The notes beneath the pieces are model-generated. The model did not search any database. It saw only the letters and a list, made by a program, of their open reading frames with translations, and was not told the DNA's origin. The position numbers and the translations under genes are program-made. Shown in pieces: positions 24,181 through 36,839 of a DNA stretch of 64,000 bases. Within the stretch, counting starts at the first letter, position 1. Each line of letters starts with the position of its first letter. This DNA comes from Tanypteryx hageni (lineage: Eukaryota; Arthropoda; Insecta; Odonata; Petaluridae). The DNA is taken from contig CM054113.1 in NCBI GenBank assembly GCA_028673005.1, positions 68,739,850-68,803,849 of the forward strand. The letters are read 5' to 3'.

Positions 24181-26095
24181 AATGAGTGGTACTGAGAGTG
24201 GCAGGGCGGTCAAGGAGACGCAAAGAGAGAAAGATGGAGGGAGGAGAACACTCTCTTTTGCATTCCGCCGCTATTTACCCTTCCCTTTGGCGGCTGACCC
24301 TTAAAGAGAGAAGGGGACGCGAGAACTTTGGGGAACGAGTTGAGAGGTGGAGAGGGAAAGTGGAGGGTCCGTGGACGTAGTCAGGGGGAGGCATCCCGAC
24401 CAGTGGGGTGCAGATTAACCATCGAGAAACAATTGGCCAACCCTTACATGGCCTTCCTCTTCACATCCCATCTCTCTCACTCCATCTCTCTTCTTCCTAA
24501 CTCACCAAAGCCGCCATCACTTGACTCCTTGAAATCGACCAACTCCCCTCCTCTCGTCACATTTCTCTTGATGACAGAAAAGTCTAGTCGTCAGTCGTAG
24601 CCGCCCTCTCTCTATCTCTCTCCGCCCTTTTCCACGTACCGCTGGGGTTGACGGACCAATTCAACGAACGTTTCCGCCCCGTTGTGAAAACCCCGACGAT
24701 TCAAATTATATTCTCTCTCCTCCATCCGGTATGGGAAAGAGGAAGAGAAGAGGATTTATAAGGCGGGAAGTAGACTCGAATAATGCTTGTTTACGAAACT
24801 GTTCTAACGTAAAGAGTCGTATGCTGTCAACGTTTGTTTTTTTTCCTTGTTGAAAGGTGGAAAATTTATTTGAGGGATTCGGGAAGGTGTTTTGAATAAG
24901 ATTCAGTATCATTCTCGGATCCTACGAGAAACTCCGACCGGAGTGCAAAAAGATTTAATCGTAAGGTTTCCAAAAGACATTATTTGTATCATTTCATTTT
25001 ATTGAAGATAATCACGGCCCAGAAGTCACTTTATAGAATATTTCGTAAGAATCCTTCACCGAGTGGAACCAAGGCTGTGATTATTTTTCAATGAAGTGAG
25101 ACAGGTTTTCCATTTAACTTTTCACAACAACTATATGACACAACGGTATCAACTAAAAGATAAAAGGTCAGAAATACAAGGCTTGCTAAGGAATTATTTT
25201 TCAGTTAAAACAAAAGAACATTTAGAGAAAATGCGAAAAACATGAGCGAACAATATGCAACCCAAAAACCAGCGAGAAATACAACTTGAACAATGGGGAA
25301 AATTTTAAAAAATCCAAAACGCCCTGCAAGACTGGTAAGTTTTCTTCATTTAATGCGCGACTAAAAAAATAATGCGTTAACGAAGAAAATGAATCAATTC
25401 TCTACAAAAATTAACAAAACCGCCATCAACTAAATCCCGCTTATTTCCAATGGCTATCTCCTCATTCATTGTTCATAGCAGTCTTAAACACACATTTCTC
25501 TCAAATTCAAGTCGACGACCGTATACTATAATTAATACCCTCGTTCGGAAAATTCCATACCACTTCCAATAAAAATTATTCTGCGTAAGGCGGAGCAATT
25601 AAAACATACTTTCATCAACGAAGAGATTAGCGATTACATAAACGGACGCATGGCGAGGTATCTCCACTAGATAAAGGGCGATACGACCGTGATGAAAGGA
25701 TTCGGAACACAGTTCTGATCGAACCTTTCTCCTCCATGGGTGCGCGGGCGTAACACGAAGGCGGCTAGTTGAGACGGTAACCATCGTCGTCCATTCGAAC
25801 ACGCTCCAATCTCGGGAACTTACAGAGGGTCACGTACAGCTGCTCTTGGGCGTTATCTCTCAGATAGCACAACTGCGCCCCTTTCTCATCGGCCCTTCTC
25901 TGATCTTTCCAAACATTCCATCTTCGATCGATTATTCCGAGAACTGTCGTCGTATACTTCTTCCGTTTGTTCCCGATAAGTCCAATACGACAATTTTATC
26001 TCTCCGCAGTTTGCCCTGATTCGTTAATTTTTAACTTATGTCGTATGTATAAATAACGATCAAACCTTGTGGAATACCTACGGAACAGGGTCGCC
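24181..26095. other. Mixed spacer, nothing recognised
   Basis: A purine-rich patch at 24205-24370 and a pyrimidine-rich patch at 24450-24625 are followed by AT-rich sequence. Nothing could be assigned. Confidence 0.5.
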
Positions 26096-26268
26096 CCTAG
26101 AAAGGTGCGGGACCCGGGGCCAATTGGATTGTGCAAGACCCTATTAACATCTACCACAAGATTTAACTTAGGCTTTCCTTGCGGTGATATCGAAGCGCAG
26201 GGTCCCCAAAAGTGTGGGGCCTGGGGCGGTCGCCCCGATTCTCCCTACCCTAGGAACGGCGAACGAAA
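26096..26268. mobile_element. Possible short hAT-like GC-rich element
   Basis: The left side begins CAGGGTCGCCCCTAG, and the right side reads inward TTCGCCGTTCCTAGGGTAGG. The two share a TCGCC-CCTAG core. Inside, GGGACCCGGGGCC and GGGGCCTGGGGCGG give GC-rich complementary arms. This arrangement resembles GC-rich hAT MITEs, but no target duplication is visible and the right boundary is a guess. Confidence 0.35.
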
Positions 26269-26349
26269 AGGCTGAAAATATCAAGATACTGATTATAACA
26301 GTCAAAATCCGATTTAACGCCGTTTGCCCAGTACTAACATTGGCGTTGA

Positions 26350-27018
26350 CCCTGGTAAGGTACACTAGGTTTTGGCACCTTATTCAGATACACTGGGGCA
26401 CTGACTACCCCATGAAGAAAATATAATTTAACTGTTAGCAAACAATGTTTATTTTTCATTTAAAAACAAAAAAGTGAAAATAAAGTTTTTTAAATTATTT
26501 AAAACATTTGTTGTAAATTATATCCGAATGATTCCGGCAAGTAAACTTCTGACAGCTCTTGCAGCGTGCTGTAGTTTTGCAGTTCTTGCTGCGGTTCATA
26601 GCTGGCATCCACTCCTTGACTCTAAATTGATTGCAGTACTATGGCAGTCGAAGCTGCGAAGTTATGGACTTAGGGAGGGAAGTTCTCCAAGTTGTAATTT
26701 GGAGGCGTTCTTGGAGCTTGGGCCTGATCATAACTTCTCCCAAGTTCATCAAGAAAGAATGCCTAGTCAGCTTAGATTTGCCTTTCATGCCATTATTATG
26801 TGACAAAATAACAAATGCATTGTTAGCTACAGCATTTAACAACCCATAAAAGATAACTAGTTTTTCTTGGGGTACTGTAAGCATGACAGAGTTGATCAAA
26901 CATGTCAAGTCTGTCGAAAACAAAAATACTTGTTTCAGTTGGGCGTCCCTTTAGCCATCTCTCACGCTCAAAATATAAATCCGTGGGGTATTCAATGCCC
27001 CAGTGTACCCTTCCCGGG
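26350..27018 (-). mobile_element. piggyBac deletion derivative, 669 bp
   Basis: The left end CCCTGGTAAGGTACACTAGG and the right end, read inward, CCCGGGAAGGGTACACTGGG, are inverted repeats beginning CCC. They abut TTGA (26346-26349, one change from TTAA) and TTAA (27019-27022), the target of piggyBac elements. A second internal TACACTGGGG copy sits on the left at 26392-26402. The inside keeps only the C-terminal part of the transposase, on the - strand, so most of the coding region has been deleted. Confidence 0.88.
26500..26945 (-). pseudogene. piggyBac transposase C-terminal fragment
   Basis: Read on -, the frame VFDRLDMFDQLCHAYSTPRK (about 26925-26860) matches the family region around the last catalytic aspartate and the conserved tyrosine segment. 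After a frameshift, LLNAVANNAFVI and KLTRHSFLMNLGEVMIRPKL follow, as in piggyBac C-terminal cores. A second frame change leads to KNCKTTARCKSCQKFTCRNH at about 26590-26530, with the CxxC-x4-CxxH pattern of the cysteine-rich terminal domain. The upstream part of the gene is missing and at least two frame breaks are present, so it is not functional. Confidence 0.85.
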
Positions 27019-27022
27019 TTAA

Positions 27023-28259
27023 AGCGGGGGTGGCGGTAAATCGAGGTATATGCTTGCTTTAGTGGAAGTTCTATTCGCAACGATTCATGGGCGGTATGCG
27101 GGGGTGGCACTATATAGGGGATGCTAAATCGGGGTATGACAGTATATTTTTTATACATTTACGTATACATTACGGAAGGCTTAGGGGAAAAACGATTCAG
27201 TCTTCAGAGGGCAATAGAATTTAAATAATAATAATGATTTTGACCGATTTTGCCTACATCACCAAAGATTCAACAAATCAGAATCCAGCATTTAATCTAA
27301 CCTAAATCTAATCTAAAAAATTGCGTTAAACTGATGTTAAGATCAAAAGAAATAAAAACGGCTTATTCATGTTGCCTAATTAATCATTATGTAGTGCTGG
27401 AGAGAGTTCAATAAGCATAAAAAATGGTGGATTTGTACGTGTTATCGCTACATATTTGTTAAGTTAACATGCACACGATCCTTCCCCTTCATTAATAACC
27501 GTAATTAAGTTGTCTACCGGATCGCGAAAGATTTAAACCATTATTTATCTTTCAGTAACACGGTTATAAAACTAGGCATAGCGCATACGCGGAAAATAAA
27601 TCCCGCTGCAGGACTCCATGACTAGGCCACTCGCTAAAAACCCCTCCCACACCACCTCTTAACGGTACACCTAAAAATATTTACGCAACCCACGCGACCT
27701 TTCCTTCTTATTGCGACTGCGAGAAAGGAGTCCGCGCATAAAACCGACATTAAATAATCCGATATTCGATCTAGGAGTGACGCGAAAAAATAAAAAGTAA
27801 GAATACTTTGGAAAGAAAGACAAGGAGAAACGACCTCTGTTTAAAAAATCATACAGCGACAATCCTCTTCTCGTCAGAGCCACGAAAATACAACGCCGGC
27901 TTTACGCGAAAGACTAACCCAGTTCGCTCCAGGAATAAGACTCTTAAACTGGCTCTGGACCAAAATTTTCGTAAAGATTCTGATAAGGAGGAGGTCCGGT
28001 TGGAACGGCGCAACCACTTTGATGAAAAAGCGAGGGAGGAATGCCTTCTATTTCGTTTCCTTGAAAGATCGATTGGAGGACCGAGGATGCACTTTTATCG
28101 AAGTGGGTTAAAACGCGCGACACGATAGCCTAAGTTGTACGAGAACTTAACCCGACCACGGTAAAAAGAAAAGAGAAAATCCCAAGGGAGCAAGTCTTCT
28201 TGCGGATCTAATAAAACTTTCTCATCTCCTGCGTAAGATGTGGCGAACGATACTACGGC
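27023..28259. other. Spacer, nothing recognised
   Basis: AT-rich sequence. The 106-codon frame at 27808-28128 on + is Arg/Lys-rich without a recognised domain. I would not call it a gene. Confidence 0.5.
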
Positions 28260-29230
28260 GGATGCCGGAAGGAAGAGGATTGATGGATAGAGAGCGGGAG
28301 AGGGAAGGTGAGGGAGATGAGAGGTAAAGAGGGAGGGAGAAAAGTAGAGAAAGGGGGTGTAGAGGGAGATGAGAAGGATCGGAGAGAGGGAGGTGAGAAG
28401 GATGGGAGAGGGAGAAGCAGAGGGAGGATTGGGAAGGCGAAGAAAATGGGAGAGATGGGAAAGATAGAGAAGGGGAAAGTCACGACGGAGAAAATTAAGG
28501 AGATTTAGATAAAGGGGAGAAGCAGGGGCGGACTGACCATATAGTAACCTTCCGGTGCAATCAAAAGGCCGCCCTGTTGAAACATATATTAATTTTAATC
28601 AATTAGTCATTCTTTTCCATTATAAAATTTTCTCTCCATTATATTACTTGATTTTAAATAAGATTTTATCCACTCTCCGCTAATGTTGCTGACCGCGTAT
28701 TCTTCACAAATTACCGGACCGTTTTATACCTCTCAGTCCGCCCCGGAGGAAAAAGGGAGGGAAAAGAGAATGAATATGGATGGAGAAGTGTGAAATGAGA
28801 GAAGAGGGAGAATGGAGGTGCAGAGAAAATAAGAAGATAAAAGGGCCAAAATAAGAGGGATAGGGGAAGATGGATAAAGGGAGAATAAGAAAGGAGGAAA
28901 AAGAATGAGAAAGATAATAGTTAGTGGGTTGAGGAGTAAAAGGAGGTGAAGAGAAAATGGCGGTTGAAATGGAGAAGAAAGATAATCGAGAACAGCTGAA
29001 GCAAGAGAAGAGAAAAAGGAAAGGAAGTGGAAGAGAAAGGTTATAAGAGAAAGGTTATAAGAGAAAGGTTATAAGAGAAAGGGTATAAGAGAAAGCTAAG
29101 AGACGAGGACGACAAAGAAGTGAGACATGAGGAAGAATTAGATTAGAAGAGGATAGAGAAGGGGAAGTAGAGATGGAAAGAGGATGAAGGGGAAGTGAGG
29201 AGTGAAAAGGAGTGGGTGAGCTTTTGGCGT
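28260..29230. repeat. Degenerate polypurine tract, interrupted
   Basis: GA-rich sequence on the + strand with loose AGGGAGATGAGA-type words lies from 28260 to 28522. It resumes after a MITE at 28747 and continues to about 29230. Within it, a 14-bp unit GAGAAAGGTTATAA is repeated about four times at 29034-29097. Confidence 0.8.
28523..28746. mobile_element. Non-autonomous hAT-like element, 224 bp
   Basis: The left terminus is CAGGGGCGGACTGA. The right terminus read inward is CCGGGGCGGACTGAG, nearly its exact inverted copy. Flanking octamers GGGAGAAG and AGGAAAAA match at five of eight positions in purine-rich DNA. No coding capacity. Like the element at 15344, it sits inside a purine tract. 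Confidence 0.78.
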
Positions 29231-30389
29231 GGGGTTTCCGGGAATAGTCTCGGAGAGGGACCACTCGAGTATGAGGAGCGAGAGTTCGAAAGCGAAACTG
29301 CGTATTTAAGGGGCTCACCTTAAGTCTCCATGGTCCAGCCAACTTATTTAGAACATCTCTAACTCGAACTCCTAAAAACTGAATTCTCAGTAACTCAGAG
29401 ACCATCAATTTTCCAGATTGTGTTTACTTAAAGTTCAACAGCACAATTATTTATAGCTTTCCCTTAAGGTTCGAGTTATAGAGATTCGGTGTAGATTAGC
29501 AGAGAGGGAAACTAAATACCATCGGCCAGGCGAATGCAAAAATCCATCCAAAATTTAATAAATCTTAACAACAAAATTTTCAGGAAGAACAAAAATAATT
29601 TTTGCTTCTCAATCCCTTATGTTATTTTCAAAGTAAATGGTCGCAAACACCATAAGGAAAATGTGAGCACCATAAGGAAAATGTGAGCACTAGAAGGAAA
29701 TACATCAAAAATGTCAGGGAACGAAATCCTTTTGTTGTATAAATGCCACTTTTAATACATACTGTTTTTATAGCGAGTTAATGAAAACTCAAGCCAGAAC
29801 ATTTTTATCACGTGTTGTCCTAGAGTTCATACATAGAAACAGATAGTTTTCCTTTAAAACGGGACTAAGAGATTCAGCTTTTAATCCTAATCACGCAAGC
29901 CTAATTTCGTTCCACGTGCCTCTCTCCAGCCGCCGACCCGGGGACTCCACTCTGCCAAACATAGCGTTTCCTGATGTGATTTCCCAGGCCTCAAGAATGC
30001 GAGAGGGCGGAATATCTCCTCAAATCTGAACCTCGAGAGAATCAGGCGACCCGGTGAGATGGATGGACCGGATGTCTTCCGCACAGAAATTTGGAGAAGG
30101 GCTTGTGATCCATTTAATATATTTGAGAATCGAAGTGCACCATACTCTAAAATTAAACAAGCAGCGCTTTTTTTAATACCGATTTTCCATCGGCAAACAT
30201 GTTTGTGGTTATATGTTAAACCGAACTCTCCTCTTTATTCCATCTCATATGAAATCAATTATGTCTCAACACACGATAAATTCCAGAGAATGATTATGTG
30301 GAAGTTTACCCTTGCTTTCCGCATAGTATCCGACCACACCCATAGTTATTTTGGTCATAGACCCTGCCAACATCATTTGTTTTAGGCCC
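29231..30389. other. AT-rich spacer with a small tandem duplication
   Basis: A 20-base unit CACCATAAGGAAAATGTGAG occurs twice in tandem at 29649-29688 and a third time in part to about 29700. Nothing else was recognised. Confidence 0.55.
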
Positions 30390-30519
30390 CATAACATACT
30401 GACAGTACAGCTGCCTACCCACAGATGCACAACTGCCGAGTGCGAAGTCAGGGCCAGCAATACCAGAGGGTCGAACCCTGAACCTCTGGGTTGGTAACCC
30501 AGGACGCCTAGCGAAACGC
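30390..30519 (-). mobile_element. tRNA-headed SINE fragment, 5' truncated
   Basis: On the - strand an anticodon-arm-like hairpin, CTGGG-TTACCAA-CCCAG, is followed by GGTTCAGGGTTCGACCCT, a T-arm and B-box sequence. The expected D-arm and A box upstream are reduced to GCTAGGCGTC, because a hAT-like element begins at 30520. The downstream body runs to at least 30390. The translated frame through it is not a real protein. Confidence 0.6.
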
Positions 30520-30734
30520 CAGCATTTTTCAACTGGGAGTCCGCAGGGTTGAACATGACATGTATATTTTTATCTAAAACTTCTTTGATACATCGCAAAT
30601 CTCTGATTAATCTTTCCAAGCAAAAAAACGAGACAACGTACGAAGAATGTATGGAGTTTTCTTGGGGATGGGTGTCGCACAAATCTTGAGTCTTCGTAGG
30701 GGGTCCGCAGCTCCAGAATGGTTGAGAAACACTG
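30520..30734. mobile_element. Non-autonomous hAT-like element, 215 bp
   Basis: The left end CAGCATTTTTCAAC and the right end, read inward, CAGTGTTTCTCAAC, are inverted repeats of hAT type. GTCCGCAG also appears in inverted positions just inside both ends. Flanking octamers match poorly (four of eight), so the boundaries carry some doubt. It appears to have inserted into, or next to, the head of a SINE. Confidence 0.62.
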
Positions 30735-32329
30735 CACTGCGCCATTACTTAGCATAGAAAAACTCCATCTTAAGAAACGAGTATTTAAGCTTCTTCCCGA
30801 GCCATTTGAGGATATAATCACGTTGCACGTCAACTTGAGCCCCAGGAATCTTCCTCACGGATGGAGAAGTGGAAGAGACGGATTAACGAGCGAGCGATAG
30901 AAGGCAATCCTCGGGAGACAAGAGTGTCACGGACAATCCCGTCCTTCCTTAGGAAATGGAGTTCAGCCGCTCGGAAGTTCGCCTGTCACCTTAACTGCTC
31001 GAAATTAAGTTACGCTCGTCTTGAGGGCAATGAATAAGGACCTCGTCGGCGAAGAGAAGACTCCCGAAAACGCCCGGAGAATCTCTCGCTTAGGTGTCAT
31101 TATAAAAAGAACACCCAATTAAGCTTGAATCACGCCATTTCAAGTCTATCAATTTCCTATCCGACGTCTCGTGGAAAAGTACCGTGATAGAATCTCCTCA
31201 CTTCTTACGGAGAACCTTCGTGAAATCCGATTTCCGGTGGTTGAAGGCATAATTGGAAAAAAATAAGGGACCAAAAAGATAGGAATTGATTCAATATGTA
31301 GGCTTCCAGTCAAATTCCATTATAAATCCTCTTCCTTGAAATTTAAAAAATAGTGTTAAAATAAAGAATTTACAGAAATTTATGGCATCGATTCCATAAA
31401 GAAATATGGAGTCAATAACGATAAAGTCAGAAGGATCAATATTTCACTTAAATCTTTCAAGCGAGCTAAAGGGATATGGAATTTAGGAAGTAAAATGGAT
31501 AAAAGAAATAATGGATGGGGAAAATGTATTGTACTAGTGGCTTGCCCGTTGCTAGGCAACTTGAAAAAATGGAATAATATACTTTGTTTTTAAAATTAAT
31601 ACATTTCAGGATAACAGAAAATGTATAATTTAAATTTACTTACAATATTAGTTAAAAAAAGATGACTCAATGGCCATATTAAAATCATTAATCGAATTAA
31701 ATAAAGAAATGAAATATTAAAAATGTGATCCGATCGGGATCGAACTTCATAGTGTCATTCGAATGACCTTGCCTCAGACGGACATTCGACAAATTACACA
31801 TAGATGTAACCTGTATCATGCTAAATAGAAAATGTACTTTACGAAACGATTAAACTGAGAATTGTCTTCAAGAAATTACCATAGTTTAGCGAAGTTGAAA
31901 GCGTGTTCAATTTCTGAGCATTAGTCAACATTGGGCATTGAAGTTTGACGCTGAGAATTTTACGGCTATTCTTGCGACGATAAATTCCACGCGTACAAAA
32001 CATATCGGATATTTACCTAGTACTTAAAGAGTTACAGTTACATATTTCGTTTCAAGGGACCCCTCCTGAAAGGTCTCGAATGATCTTCGGAGAAATCAGA
32101 ACCAACAACACACCGACACAATGCATTTCCCAATAATGGACGCAGGCTTAAAAAAAGTTAATTACAAATCACGCACAAAAGCTCTTCCTTTATTGGCAAC
32201 TCGTGGGAACGAAGCACACGAAACGGGAAAAAAACAATGTGAACAGACACGTGGTAGACTGAAAAGGAAAAAGGAGGGACCCAACGGAGAAGTAAATTTA
32301 GTATAATGGGCCGTGCCTCTTTAAGAGAG
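30735..32329. other. AT-rich spacer with an X-box-like palindrome
   Basis: No gene is supported. GTTGCTAGGCAAC at 31548-31560 is a near-perfect RFX-type palindrome. At about 31725-31745 the - strand reads GAAGTTCGATCCC, a B-box-like word that may belong to a decayed tRNA-derived repeat. Confidence 0.45.
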
Positions 32330-33840
32330 AAAAAGAAGAATGAAGATGAGGGCATGAAAGATAAAATGAGGTAGGGGAGGGAGAGAATGGGGAGTTGACG
32401 GAGATGGAGAAGGAAGGAAGGAGGGAGCGGGGGACGAGTTGGAGAGCCGAAAGAAAATCGAGTACCAATAGAGAAGGAGAGATTGAAAAGGGATTGACAT
32501 AGCAGAATGGAGGGGCGGTTTAGGGGAACACTATAGAGCGAAATAGAATGGCAGAAGTAAATGGAAGAAAGGGAAAAGGAGAGTGAGGTAAGACGGAGTG
32601 GTAAGAAGACGAGAGGGGAGAAAGAAGGAAGGATAATATATAATGATGTGGGGAAGGAGTATGAGAAGGAATAAGAGAAAGGGTAGAGAGGGTATAGAGA
32701 AGTGGGAGGAATGAGAGGGGGACGAGAAGAATAGGTCCAGGAAGAAAGGAAGAATGGACAAGGAGGAGATGGAGTAGGAGTAGAGTTGGAGCTGAGGTTT
32801 GGAAGATAGGCAAAAAGAGGTAAAAAAGAGATGGTAGAGATAGGACAAAGGGGGAGAGGAAAGAAGTGTGATGAGCTGGTGGAAAGGGAGGGAGAGGGAG
32901 AAAGAAAGGAGAAAGAAGGAAAAAGAAAAAGGGAGAAAGAAAGGGAGAAGAAAGAGGGAGGAAGAAAGAGGGAGAAAGAAAGGGAGAAAGAAAGATAGAG
33001 AAAGAAAGAGGGAGAAAGAAAGATGGAGAAAGAAAGATGGAGAAAGAAAGAGGGAGAAAGAAAGAGGGAGAAAGAAAGAGGGAGAAAGAAAGAGGGAGAA
33101 AGAAAGAGGGAGAAAGAAAGAGGGAGAAAGAAAGAGGGAGAAAGAAAGGGGGAAAAGAAAGGGAGAAAGAGGGAGAAAGAAAGGGAGAAAGAAAGAGGGT
33201 GAAAGAAAGGGAGAAAGAAAGAAAGAGAGAAAGAGGGAGAGAGACAGAGGGAGGGAGAGACGGAGAAAAGAGACAGGAAAAGAGAGAAAGGAAAAGACAG
33301 AGAGGGAGATAGGAAGATAGGGAAGGAGTGCAGAGGAAGATGGAGTGGAGAGAGAAAGATCGAGAGTGGAGAAAGATGGGGTGATGGAGGGAGGGAGGGA
33401 GATGGAGGGAGGGAGATGGAAGGAGGAGGGAGAGGGAAAGGATAGAGGAAGGGGAGAGATGGAGAGAGAGGAAGAGAGAGATGGAGAGAAAGAGAAAGGT
33501 AGAGATAGAGAGAGAATAGAGAGATGGAGAAAAAGAGAAAGGTAGAGATAGAGAGAGAAGAGAGAAAAGAGGGGATAAAAGGCGGGAAAAGAGGAAGATA
33601 AAAGAGAGCGATGCAAGGAGTGGTGGCAGGAGAGGTAACAGAGAAAAGAGAAAAGGGTGGGGAAGGAGGAAGGTGCGCGGTAGAACAACACTGGGCGGAG
33701 ACGGCTAGGGGAGTAACCAAGGAGGCAGGAAAGCGACAATGTATAGTCAGTCAATCTCGGAAGGGAAGGGGTAGGCTCTTAAGAGGTGTGGCGCAAGGTA
33801 TGGGGGAAAGGAAAGAGAGGGAAAGGATAAGGTAAGTCAA
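32330..33840. repeat. Polypurine tract with 14-bp GGGAGAAAGAAAGA units
   Basis: The + strand is purine-rich over 1.5 kb. The core at 32885-33235 is a tandem array of GGGAGAAAGAAAGA with small variants; the flanks are GGAGGGAG and GATGGAGAGA words. The very long open frames on - (Ser/Leu/Phe/Pro only) are repeat artefacts. Confidence 0.92.
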
Positions 33841-36839
33841 AGCCGGTATGAATAAAAAATGCATGAGGCGAGGTAGGTTGCGCGGGGACCGTGTTGACTC
33901 CCTGAATAAGAGAGAACTGGGTTCTGTAACCCTCGGAGGATATCACCCAGTCAACCCCATCTCCCTCGCCCCAACCTTTCTTTCTTTTTCTTTCTCTTTC
34001 TCTCTCTTCTCTTCCTTCACACCACAAACCATCTCTCTAGCGCACACATTTACAGTGTTGCCAGTTAGATTGGAATGCAAGACCCCAGAGGAGATGGACG
34101 TCTGGTTGAGGCTGCGAAGAGAGGAGTGAAAAATTCCCGGCATAGTTCTCTCTACGTTCGGGAAATGAGAAAATAGAAGCGAGTTAAAAGTTTCTCATTA
34201 ACCTGACACAGAAAAATTCTGGCCCTTAAAGAATATATATGACGGAAAATGTCTTCGGGAAGAAAACTTTGCCGATTCTTTCGCATAGTAAGAAGTTCGA
34301 CCATGGAAACTTTTACTATGGGCTACTGAAGCTTCCACGAGAAACTTCAGCTCTCCGAAAAGGCCAAGAAAGCCAGTAACGTCTTGAAAAAGTTTTAACT
34401 AAAATTCTTAATTATGACCAAATTTATTTCCCAGAAAGTAAAAATGCAGAGAAACTAAAAGGCCAATCAACCTATTTAATTTCGTTGTGTTAATAACACC
34501 TCTACGGAGAGAGTAACCGACGAATAATAGAAAAATAACACGACAATTTGGTCTAAAAATGCCACTTTTAACTCAAAATTAATTCCTGAGAAATAAATTT
34601 CTAAACGGAAAAAAAAGTTCAACAAAAATTAGTTATCTCCCAGGATTCGCGAGAGAAGAGAGATTTTTTAAATAAAAAAATGATAAACGCCTGAAAACAA
34701 ACGAGAAAGTTTCAATAGGAGAGGAGGAAAAGTTGCGGAAAGGCATCTTACTAGAAGCAAAAAAATAAAACATTTTCCAGGGAAGCGATTCCGCTGCGAC
34801 CGTGCAAACCCTAACTTAAAACTTTTTCGATAAATCCATTTAAAATGAAAAACCCAACGAATGAAATTCTTAATGAAAAGAGTTACAGAAACAAAGAACT
34901 CTCCGCAAAATCGAACTCCGTTTATTTCCTGCCCTCTACCCAGATATTCTGACCTCTACCCAGATGGAACGGATTGGCTCGAAACTCGTAATTCTTTAAC
35001 GTGGGAAAATGTTTAAGCGAAACCGCGCTGGCTCTCCCGATTCCCTGAAAAGTCGCCTAATGGGTCGCGGCCATCGGCTCCCTAAATTTCGCAGCCACCG
35101 ATGCCTCCGCTTCGATAATTCTTCCGATTTTCCCCAAGTCCCGTCCCTACAAACTACACCGCGTAGAACTCGCTCGACGCAGGAGTAATTGCGCTGCACC
35201 GAACGACATCGAATTCAATTCGCCTATCCGATCTAAATTACTGATCCTACAACAGGTTTAGTTAACATAAAACCTTTCTATCAATAAATCAACCGAGGTT
35301 GATATAGCTCGAAAGCAAAGGGAAATTTATATGCATTAAGGTAGGGAGAATTTCGCTTAGCCATAGAACTAAATTCATTCAAATAGAACGAAACGAACCA
35401 TAATCCAAATTTGCAACACGATTTCTGAATTTCAAAATTGGAAATTATGGAATTAAATTTTTACTCCTTTTAAAGCATTTAAAATGTAAATGATTGAATA
35501 CTAAAAGCTATTTCGAGAAAGCCGGTGCTATTGAAACGCGAAAACGATTAATTATAATTAATTATCACTGAGGATGACTGCATGGCATTTCAAATGGACA
35601 TTTGACTTTCTCAAGCGTTGAATGGCTTTCGGAGCTGCCTGAATCAATAGATCGTGTACAAGAAATTATTTGAAATATATTAAGTTAAAGAAATGCCACT
35701 ACTTTTCCTTTAGTTAAGATTAAGCTAAAAAAACTATTAAAATGGGGTTAGTAAAAAAATATCCCTCCGATTCTTCAACCACTACTTCGTATCATCAATG
35801 CACATATAATTTGTTTTTAAGTCGCTTTTTAGGAGAGAATTTTCGTGTAAACCTGGCAACGCCGCCTTCTTCCTCCACATGCTATTATTCACTCCATTCT
35901 TTAACCGTTTATCACAGGGTGGTCGCACTCTTGTCTTCTGTACCGTAACCAAGACAATGACTTCGTGCTCAGACAATGTCGCCCTTTTACTTAGCCGCTG
36001 AATATTTCAGTCGACGCACGGCGATAACGCCCCGATTGGGCTAATTGCGTCATTCTCTTCTCTAGAAAATAAAAACATTTTCTTGAGAGTTACTCCTATC
36101 CCTCCTTCGACTACTGGTTTATAAAAAATACGCTTTAGAATCATTGGAATCGAGGCCGACCGAAACGAAAGACGCCGAAATTCCGATCCTATTGGATTTT
36201 TTTCGACTTCAAAAATGGAGCCGAATGACGTTAATGAGATAAAACGGCGATATCTTACGAATATTTTCGCTTGGGAGAAGAAGGGGAAAACGCCAAAAAA
36301 TATGTTAATTTATTCGACTCGGTTTCTGACCCCATCGAGGACAGGACGAGGAGATTCTCTGGGTGGTCCCCCGCAAGGTGAAGGTCAGACACGAAAAAAA
36401 TTCACTCGCCTCGTTAAACGAAAGAATGAGGCGAATATAATCGTCAGAAACAAATTATCCTGAATATGGAGGATACTAAAATGATAAGAATAGCTGTTAC
36501 ATTTCGAATTGATAAATATAATGTATTTAATCCTTTAACTACCACTAATGTTTTTTATTTCATAAGAAACACGTATCTCTTCTGGCAATAAAATGTTCAA
36601 TTGTCTAAGTTTATGAAATTCTATCGATCCAAACTTACACGCTACTCAGGAAATACCAATCAGACACGGCCAAATTCAATATTCTTAAATTGGTCCCATT
36701 GAAATCTTTGAACATATAGTGGGGCTTCTAAGTCCCATCATGAACATTTTCCTAAAGATTGAAAATACTAGCAGGATAATAGCTTTGACATTTTAAAAAG
36801 ACCGAAACTATCTTTCGAGGCGTTACGCCAAAGGTTTTC
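33841..36839. other. Spacer, nothing recognised
   Basis: A pyrimidine run with CTTT words lies at 33975-34018. A 19-bp duplication around CTCTACCCAGAT is at 34932-34966. The rest is AT-rich with isolated CpG patches and no supported gene. Confidence 0.5.

Noticed and set aside
30266..30745. 159-codon - strand frame containing GYQPRGSGFDP
   Set aside because: That peptide is the translation of a tRNA-derived B-box region; the frame crosses a SINE and a MITE.
32158..33754. 520- and 407-codon frames on the - strand
   Set aside because: Phe/Leu/Ser/Pro-only composition from a polypurine tract; no domain and two frames open at once.
33611..33835. 74-codon frame ending at GTAAGTC
   Set aside because: Same problem: it is the edge of a purine tract, with no domain and no second exon.
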